Source of the DNA: Prunella strophiata
Lineage: Eukaryota > Chordata > Aves > Passeriformes > Prunellidae
Direction: 5' to 3'
Assembly: GCA_036583965.1 (NCBI GenBank)
Contig: JAZBQD010000014.1
Coordinates: 63,394,395-63,458,394, forward strand
DNA length: 64,000 bases
Below, piece by piece: positions 55,301 through 64,000 of the stretch. Numbering within the stretch: the first letter of the stretch is position 1; each line of letters begins with the position of its first letter. Below the pieces are notes generated by a model, which was given only the letters and a program-made list of their open reading frames with translations, did not search any database and was not told the origin of the DNA. The position numbers and the translations under genes were made by a program.

Positions 55301-56321
55301 AAATGAGGCAGAGAGAAATTAGGTAATTTAGCCAGGAAATCTATGCCAAAGCAAAAAGCTAATGTTCTAGTTCCTGAGCCTTGCCCAGTGCCATAAACAA
55401 AAGTATATAGTCCTGCCTCAAATCCCAGTCAAGCGAATGGCAACTGAGCTTACTCAGCACATGCAAAGCTATGCACAATGTGCCAAGTAAAACTGGTAAG
55501 GATCACTTGTGATGGGGAGAGTGCATCAGCTTTTGTGCACTGTTAGTCTTTAGTCTCCCTGTGATTCCCAAGGAATATCTCTGTTGGGTTCCCCATGCAT
55601 GGACAAATTGCCATATGCAAATTGGCACTTGTTTTCTATTCACTGGAGTTTTACAAAAACTAGCAGCGGAAGAAAAAAATCCCTCTCACAGATTTCCTGC
55701 TCTAAAGAAACTTAATTAACCAAACTATCATATAAACAAATATTTAAAAGAAATAAGTCATTTAGCTTAGAATAAAGATCAGAAAATGCATATAACAATA
55801 TTTCATAGAGAGAAATTTGGGGTTTTTTTCACTGACTTCTATGATTCATATACAGCCAGTGGAGATTCATGTGACAATATTATTCTAAATGTTACCATCA
55901 CTTCCAATGCTTATTAAAATAGTCTAATCTATTGAAACATATTGTAGGGAAGAAGAGCTGATATGTAATTATCTCTTTCCCTAAACTGTTCTTTGATTTG
56001 GTTTCAGGGTTCAAGGATCCACCCAGTTTTTGTGTTAATAGCCAGCACTGATGTCACTGGGAGAAACAGAACGGAAGATAGAGGTGGAGGGTGAATTTGA
56101 AGATAAATTTAATAAAAACATTAGAAACCACTGGATAAGAAAAGCAAACAAACATCCAACAAGTCCACCTCTGGTTTCATAACTTCCTTACTTCTTGATG
56201 TATCATAATATCCTTCCTTTCCCCTTTTTAATCATGCAAACTAACAGCTGTCTTTTTAAACATTTTTAGACTCAACTTCAAGTGCCTCACTTGATACCAT
56301 ATGTCACACATTTCCTCTCTC

Positions 56322-56347
56322 TTTTTTTTTTTTTTTTTTTTTTTTTT
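56322..56347. repeat. Homopolymer (T)26
   Basis: Twenty-six T preceded by a CT-rich stretch (TTTCCTCTCTC). Confidence 0.93.
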
Positions 56348-58495
56348 GTAAAATGGCTTCAGATAGAATGTTTTAACCTTATTTTCCTGCTGTCTGGATT
56401 TCGTCTGTTGGTATTCAGAAGCCTCTTTCTATCTCAAATGTCATTCATTTTAAGTCTTCTCATCAAATTTTGGTCACAGGTTTTAAATTCTGCACTGTTA
56501 ATCTTCTTAACCAATATAAGAAGTTAAAAACTCATTTATTACAAATTACACTATGATGAGGATACTCACTTACAGAGCAGCTAAAGCAGAATATTACTGG
56601 TAGAAAATTAATAACTCCAAGTTGCAAACAGAAAATGAAGTAACAATAACAGGATGCAAAACACACCAGGCTTGCTTATAATGGCCATATGCTTTCTTCT
56701 TTCTGCTGCATTCCCACCTTTTGACTGCTATCTACCTTGTCATCACATTAGTTTTCAGCTATTTATATGATATTCAGCATGGGGATTTGATCTGCTGTCT
56801 TTGGTGACAATGTCTATGGAAGAACTCCAAAGACTTCTAGTAGATTTACATGTCAAGAGTGTGAACCCTAAAATCTAAGTTTGACAGAATATCCAAATCC
56901 ATACTGTTTTCAGGTGGTTGATGTGGATTGCTTTCAGATGGACAATAATTTGCCTCAAGTCTTGTACAATTAAATTATAACTGAAATTTCATACTGCTTC
57001 CTGAGTTCCCTTCTTGGATTCAATATGTACATTTTTATTATTTCTAGTTCAGAGAAATATAAATCGATATCCAGGAACCTTTCTGAAATGCACTGCTTCT
57101 GAGTGCCTGCCTCAATTTATTTTATTATTTTTATTTCATTAACATCTCAGGTGCTATGGTAGATGTGAAGGATAAGCACTGTTTCTGAAGATGCAGAATT
57201 CTCTACATTGCCTAAGGATAAGGCTGGATGACTACATGAACTGAGTATGTTTCAGGTGAATTAAATCAGGTAAAATGACTTCTAGCCTCTGAAATAAGCT
57301 GTAATCTAAATCTGTAGGGAATAAATTGCCTTAACATCAGGAAAGAGCAAAATCTGGAACACCTCCAATCCTCCAACATACTTCCCTGCTGCCATCTATT
57401 CATCTTTCTCACTGTCTTTTTCCCTCCATTTCATGACCTGTGTTCTCTGGCACCATAAGGAACCCCAAATCTCTCTCCTTTTGCTGTTCAGAGTGTCCTG
57501 CCTGTGATTCTGCCTATGGAGAGCCTATAACACTCAAAACTAAGCTGATCTTTTGAAGCATCTAAATCCTGAAAATTGTCTGTGTCAGTTTTACTTCACA
57601 TATATGAGCAATCTCCCTGAAACATTGAAATAATTTACTCAAGTTCCTTCTGAATGAGGTTCTGAGACTGCTTTTTATAAAAGCACCTTACTGGACACTT
57701 ACCTGCATAGGTAATTAATGCTCCAATTTGATATTGGCACATAAAGCCTAATGCTAGCTCTACAGAAAACAAGTAGCCAGTGATGACAATGAATCAAAGA
57801 TTCAGTTTAAAAGCAACTTTAAAAGCAAATATGCAGTTTTCATATTCATGGTCTCCAACTGTTCACTGAAATATCTTGAAAAAATATTGCAATCACTTTT
57901 TAATGGAATAATCTGAAAGTTTAGCTATTGCATTTAAAATCAGTTTTATTCATTCACCTATACAATGAGAGTGGTAGCTATTTACGCTTTTTGTTTGATC
58001 TCATCTCATCTCACCTCTTACCAGATGGCTACTACATTTAAAATCCTCCTTACATTAAGCAAAAACCTTCAAATCCAACCTTTTTTTCCCCTCTGTTCAA
58101 CAAACTGGCTTCTGCTTCAACATAATTTTTACTTTTTAGGTGAAGACTGTGGGTGCAGTTGCAGCTGCTGCTGCAGTTTATCATACCCTTTTTTCTGGAA
58201 ATTTACTTCAGTCTTGTGAGCTTGGAGGAGACCAAGTGATTTGGAAGCAGCAGTCCCAAAAGAGAAAAAAGCAGGTAGGGAAGCTTGGGAGACTCACCAC
58301 AGTTATTTAACTACTGCTCCAGTTTAACTCTTGCAGAAATTGAAATCCTAGTTAGTCCCAAAGTATATTGCTTTTATCTCTTTAGGAAGCTTTAGAAGGG
58401 TTAATTCTGGATTTTTTTCTGACCATACTGCTTACTACTCAGACAAACAAAAGAGAAAAAAATTCTAGGTATAAGTTTAAAAAACACCAATCTTC

Positions 58496-58547
58496 TTTTT
58501 AGGAACTTATCCACCAATAAGTTCCTAAAAAGGAACTTATCCACCAA
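58496..58547. repeat. 15-bp perfect inverted repeat overlapping a 17-bp direct repeat
   Basis: TTTTTAGGAACTTAT (58496-58510), a CCACCA loop, then its exact complement ATAAGTTCCTAAAAA (58517-58531). AGGAACTTATCCACCAA occurs at 58501-58517 and again at 58531-58547. Confidence 0.95.
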
Positions 58548-59689
58548 AGAAATAATTCTGCACTGGGATTTGATTCCTCTTATTCAAATGGGTCCTGTGG
58601 CAGTGGGTCATTGCTCCTTATAAGTAAGATGCCAGGCTTTTTGTAAGCAATTGAAATCTTCAGCTTTCTTTATGTTCTTCTATTATCTGTTTTAAAGCAG
58701 TTTCCTTATTTATTATCTTTAATACCCCATGAAATACACTGATTGTAAAAATAATATCTAAGTCACTAAATGTTATCTAAACTACTTGCTACAATGTCAG
58801 CTAAAAGAAAACACATTTTTAAGGGATTCCGTATCATCTTTCCACCAAAAAAAATAGCAGATATTTTCCTTTATTTTCTTTTAGCCCTCTCTTGAAGACT
58901 TTTATTTTGTGATTCTGATATGTGACTGTTTTTATAATGTCAGGAAAGTACCTTGAGTTAAAAAATTTATTGTGCTATAATCTTCGTACAGCAAGATTTA
59001 GCATTTCTGCATTAACCATCCTTTACACTGTAGTCTTACTATCTCCCTTTGAGGTAATCCTTTTTACAGAGGGTCATGGCTATTTCACTGTCTGTATGAA
59101 AACACATTTGCACAAAGAAATAAAAGCCAAATCCACAAACCTACAAATGACAAGCAGAAAGGGCTTGTATTCCAGCTTGCTTTCCTGCAAAATCCTTTGA
59201 AAGGCTAAACAGCCTTTTCAGGGCAAGCACTAATCTGCAGACTTGTATCCCTATGTTTGAATGTAATGAGATTCCAGTAAACACATGCACTCTGTGTCAC
59301 AGTGAGCTCAGTTTAAGAGCAGCTTATTTTCAGCTACTTTCAGAGCAGCTAAGACCAGATCTGAAATGCTACTTTAACTGAAATGAGAATGCCTGAGCAG
59401 GGATTTGCACTGAATTCGTGAGACATTCACAAGTTTCCTTATGGACAAGGCTGAAAGTCATGCAGAGAGCTCTTTCACAATCAAAGCTTCCACTTCGTTG
59501 TCCAAACTCTCATTTTTTAGTTTCCTTTCTTGACTGAAGTTAAATTACCATTAATTTACCCATTAATTTTCTGTTTATCCCCACCAAATCTTGTACTTGA
59601 TTCTGAATTATTGACTATTATATTGTATCTGTTGGAAGAATGTGGCCTTTTCCTATGTTAAATAGCAGCAATTTTCTTTCCAGCCCAGG

Positions 59690-59795
59690 CAGAATGGGAA
59701 TCTGAGCAACTTGGTCCAATGGAAGGTGGCATGTCATGTGGGTTGGAACCAGATGATATTTAAGACCCCTTCCAACCCAAACCATTTTATGATAA
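59690..59795 (+). mobile_element. CR1 LINE 3' end
   Basis: GAATCTGAGCAACTTGGTCC and AATGGAAGGTGGC, then GGGTTGGAACCAGATGATAT, CCCCTTCCAACCCAAACCAT and TTTATGAT. This is the well-known end of avian CR1 elements, with moderate divergence. Severely 5'-truncated and opposite to SEMA3A. Confidence 0.88.
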
Positions 59796-60498
59796 ACTGA
59801 TGCCCAATCTTTCCATACTCTAAATTCAGTATAACTTTCACAGATTTTTAGTCAAAAATCAAAATTAATGGTCTAGACTACACTCTATAGACTTCAAGGG
59901 ATTTGTTCTTCAGTAAGTATTCCAGAAAAAGACCCTTGGTACAGAAACAGTAAGTTGATGAAGACTTACTTTTTCATTACTCCCACACTTAAATAATGAA
60001 ATGAGATCTCTGTTTCTTATAACAAAAGATGATGAAATGCATGGACAGAAATGTTTGTTAAAACAGAATAAAATAAATTGTTATTCAGAGTAAATGAAGT
60101 TAAGCACCTCAACCAGCTATAATTAAATTAAATATGCCACCATGACTATTGTTGATATATCACCTTCATGACCATTGATGCTTAACCAAACAAAAAATGA
60201 AACTTGGATCAAGTAAAGGGGAAAAAACCCACTGCTATTGCTCTGCAGTTTTCTGCCGTTTGACACATGGTTTGTATTGTAGGTGCACAAATATCCCTTA
60301 CTCTTTGCAAGCTTGTAAACAAACACTGGCTACACAGAGTAATGTTGATTTATACAAATGGCAAATGCTTTCAGGTTTTATGCTGGCTCCATATTTCAAA
60401 CAAGCTGGAAGTATAGACAAAATTATCAGAGTCACTGCTTTGAAAAAGTAATCAATGCCATTTGTTTTTCTGATTACACACTTACTGGTTTGTAATTT

Positions 60499-60550
60499 AA
60501 AAAAAAAAAAAAAAACAAAAAAAACCAAAACAAAACAAACAACAAAAAAC
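60499..60550. repeat. A-rich tract with CAAAA units
   Basis: A run of A passing into AAAACAAAAC and ACAAACAAC units. Confidence 0.88.
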
Positions 60551-60596
60551 CCCCTCATACCTCAGGGAAAAAGAACTCACTGGAAGTTAATCTTCC

Positions 60597-60660
60597 TCTC
60601 TTACCCTGTTTGTTTTCTAATTCCCCTCCTTCTCTTACACTGTTTGTTTTCTAATCCTCC
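60597..60660. repeat. Imperfect tandem duplication, about 2 x 35 bp
   Basis: CTCTTACCCTGTTTGTTTTC and TAATTCCCCTCCTT are followed by CTCTTACACTGTTTGTTTTC and TAATCCTCCTT. The copies differ at only a few positions, so this is a fairly recent local duplication. Confidence 0.9.
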
Positions 60661-63600
60661 TTTAAAAACTGTCTCCAAGGTTTGGAACCAGGCTGAATCA
60701 ATCAGTATACTAGTACTATGCCTTAGAGGTAAAAATCTGTATTATCTGAGAAGCTACAGCACAGAGAACTGACCAATTCTATGAAAATCCAAGTACTAAG
60801 ACTTTTCTTTCACTCCTAGACATGGCAACTTCCTGTAGGCTTGGCCCATAAGTGTGCAGAGGGGCATCTAAAGATTATCTGGCAGACAAACAGTTCCACC
60901 ACTTCTGGTTACCTTCTCTGGGGACTCTTTTTGGCCTGGGGACACAGGAACATTTTCACATGACAATGACTGAAGCCTCAACTTTTAAGAAATCTGAATT
61001 GCAGAGAGCAAAACCAATTAAGGACCAAACTTGCCCTGGGCAGATGCCTGAGAACTAGAGAAGAACTAAGACTGTTGTTATCCTCAACCAAAATGTGCAG
61101 CAGTTTTCCATATCCACCTGATAAGAAGGTGCCACCACTGTTAATTATCTCACCGGCATAAAAAAATATCAGAACATGAAAAATCCCCAGATTTCTATCA
61201 CAAATTCTTCATGTTTCCTTTCCTCCTGCTAATACTTTACGAGCTGTGTTGTGAGTAAAGTTTGCTGCAGCATAACATATATTTCTTTTTTTACTTCTTT
61301 TCTGTTTCATCAGAAGACATAATTAGGCAAAACACTTAAAGAGTAAACTTAAGGTATGTTAATAATGCCATTGCCTGGAGCAAAGCAAATGTTTCCAGAG
61401 GACAGCAGAGATCTGAAATTTTCATCTTCTTGCTTACATATGAAAAGGTCTCAGATGAAGGATCTATTTATCTAGCGGATTGTTTCTCTTTAAACAAATA
61501 ATAAAAAAGTAGAATGTACTGCTTTATTTGTATTTGTCACTGCCAGTTTACATAATACTAAGAAATTATTTTTTAAGTCAAAATCTGTCACTGATGTGGC
61601 CCATGTCATATTTCTATTTAAGAGGTGGCGAAAAATGTTTATATCCACATCAAGCCGCTTGCTCAACTTTTCTGGTGTGGTTTATATTAAATACAGAAGA
61701 AGGCAGCAACTTAGTAATCCCTGAAAGCATCCTTGTGATGAGTCAGGCTGAGCTGTTAGCAAAACTCAAGTCATTTGGTACCATGTTTTAACTCCATGTA
61801 GCAGCAGAGGTGTGAAAAAGATCAAGTGAATTTTAATATTTCTCTCATCAGAATGGTGCTACTTGAGCTTTGCACTTATGCAGCACATGGAACATCACTG
61901 TGATAATTTTGACATTCCATTTCTCTTCATCAGTCTTGTCACTGTTCTTTTTAACATACATCAGCTTTATTCTATATGTAAGAACAGCCAAGACTGTTTT
62001 ATACTTAATAGCAAATGGATACATCTTCAAGTCCTGACCAATTATATTATACATTTATAAGCCTAATATTTTGCACATATAATAATTACTACAAGGTTGA
62101 TATTTAATTTACTTAATTAATTTCATGGTGAAGGCATGTTTGAATCCATGTTACCGAAGGATTCCTCCATGGTAACCATTTAGCAGCTAAGTAACCTTTA
62201 ATTACTTGCCATAATGATACACATCTCAGACAGATACTGTTATACTGTGACATCTGAGCACTTTAACCTAAAGGTAGTTATTAGCACTCCCATGCAAGAT
62301 TCATTATGGATCATATTTCATTAATGGAGAGTATTGTGTTCTCATCTGATTAGGTACTTGCAAACATTTTTTTAATATATCTCTCTGAGTGTGACCATGT
62401 TGCAACTTGGAGGAATCCATAGATTTTCATAAATCAGGAAGCATTTCTTAACTCAGCTATATACAATCATATAGGAGAGAAGTTGTATGACAGTTCTTCT
62501 GGACCCAGCTGATACGAGCTCTAAACAGGAAACTGCTTAGGGATGGACAATGTGTACAATTATGATTAGCAGTGCAATAATTGAAACTGAAATAATTAAA
62601 ATGTAAATTAATGCTGCACTTCAAGAATCACTAGTTGTGATTTATATCACTACAGGTGAGAAGACAGTCCAGACTTGTAGATGACTGCAAATGTACACAA
62701 ATTAAAATAGATTAGATGACATAGCAAGTCATCGCCAATTCTAACAGGCGTGAATTCAGTCATGATAACATTTATTTATTCTGCACAACACTTCTTTTTA
62801 GCTAAGTTTTCCAATGATGACTGTTTTTTTCATCCAAATGTTTCTCACATTTTCTGACTCACTGAGCTACAGGAAAAAATATTTTTAAAAACAAAGCTTT
62901 TTTCTGGGAAAAAAAGAAAATAACCATATGTGAATTGTCTACAGCAAGTAACACAGAAGCTGAAGAGAAAGAAAAAGCAGGCATTAACTAGTCTTTCCTT
63001 GAGTTCCCAAGAAATGTTGCAAAGTTACTCACCCTTTTCCAATGAAATGAGTTACTTAGGAAACACACTAATTTACTCCAAGTCCACAGAGGCATGAACA
63101 AGTCAGAGGCATGTCTTTCATCTGAGTCAGGTCGTACTCATTACATTATTTTTCTTACATGAACGAGGGAGAGGTGAAGGAAGGAACAGAAGGGCACAGA
63201 ACACTTCCCTCACAGGAACGGTATTTGAGGGAAGATACAGGGATTCTATATGGCTCATGCTCAGGAGCTCCAAGAGAAGCCAGCACATTTCCAGACTTAC
63301 CAAGTGCCACAAACAGAAAACAAGTTGTTACAAGATATGTAAGCAGGAACTCAGCATGAATGGAAGAGTAAACAATTCTTTTTCTAAGTGACGTCCAGTG
63401 GGTTTATTCTTAGATTTTGAGAACAGAAAGAGTTGCTGCAACCACTCTGATTTCCAGGATCACACAGGCTGTAGGCATATGGGACAAGCACAAATATTTG
63501 AAACACTGCCTGTTTCACAACTATTCTTAATCTCCAACAGCATTTCAGCAGTAAATTGATTAACTCTTCATGGCAGAAGATATATGGACTAATGTAAAAG

Positions 63601-64000
63601 GGAGATAATTATTTATGTCTATACACTGCTTTTGTAACTGTTTTTAGATAATTCTATGCACAGTTCCATTTTCCTCCCCTGCACAAAATACAGTGTCTGT
63701 CTAAGCCATGACCTGATCCTTAAACTGCATTTTCTTCCTGCTGAGAGGTAGTATTGCAGCAATCAAGCATACATCCCTGTACCTGGTGTCTGTACTCACA
63801 AGAGCATTTAAAGAAGGATGAAGGATTTTTTTCTAAGACTTTCGAGATCTTGGCGTAACTGACTGTCAGTTTATTTGTGTAATCTTATGCCAGCAAAACA
63901 TACAATGCAAAAAAAAAGATGAAAGGTTGTATGTATACTGGCAAAGAAACATATTCTTTATACTTTGTAAGGGTATTTAGCAAAGTTACAAAGTGCACAG

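Larger units (their letters stand above)
43572..64000 (-). other. SEMA3A intron, upstream part, over 20.4 kb
   Basis: Continuous non-coding sequence upstream of the first visible exon. I looked for the preceding SEMA3A segments (the WAGKD, YNQTHLYACGTGAFHP and GHHPE region) and did not find them, so that exon lies to the right of the window. The intron holds microsatellites at about 44115, 47070, 48957 and 49921, T-runs at 52876 and 56322, CR1-type remnants near 55120 and 59690, a hairpin at 58496 and a small tandem duplication near 60597. Open frames of 146 codons or less have no recognisable product. Confidence 0.8.

Overview
The window is vertebrate nuclear DNA, almost certainly from a bird. 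It is AT-rich and intron-dominated. It has no operons, ribosome binding sites, phage or CRISPR features. It carries 3' ends of chicken-repeat-1 (CR1) LINEs, and it contains one split gene on the minus strand. Eight exons (94, 120, 143, 115, 70, 145, 220 and 92 bp) all have GT/AG borders and join in one open frame of exactly 333 codons. The protein is the middle of the sema domain of semaphorin-3A (SEMA3A, called collapsin-1 in chicken), about residues 152-484 of roughly 772. Residue choices such as DPRFVSAHLIPESDNPEDDK fit the avian protein as I remember it better than the mammalian one. All four cysteines expected in this stretch are present.

Layout, in transcript order (right to left). About 20.4 kb of the intron upstream of the first visible exon fills 43572-64000. 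It holds several microsatellites, two CR1-type remnants and a small perfect hairpin. The exons follow at 43478-43571, 36578-36697, 14249-14391, 12994-13108, 12827-12896, 11610-11754, 5718-5937 and 540-631. The 22.2 kb intron at 14392-36577 is the longest complete one. The 97 bp intron at 12897-12993 is the shortest. The signal peptide and first part of the sema domain lie beyond the right end. The rest of the sema domain, PSI, Ig and basic tail lie beyond the left end.

Other content is intronic: a probable solo ERVL-like LTR (6310-6620) in the same orientation as the gene, a coding-looking 60-codon minus-strand stretch beside it (6748-6927) that I could not identify, CR1 3' ends at about 8478, 55120 and 59690, an older CR1/L3-like remnant near 15737, many microsatellites and homopolymers, and GC-richer islands in the large intron that may be conserved non-coding elements.

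I found no undescribed multi-gene system. The observations most worth a second look are a 26-nt homopolymer serving as the polypyrimidine tract of a SEMA3A exon, the unidentified 60-codon stretch next to the LTR, and a local inverted-plus-direct repeat that looks like a replication template-switch scar.
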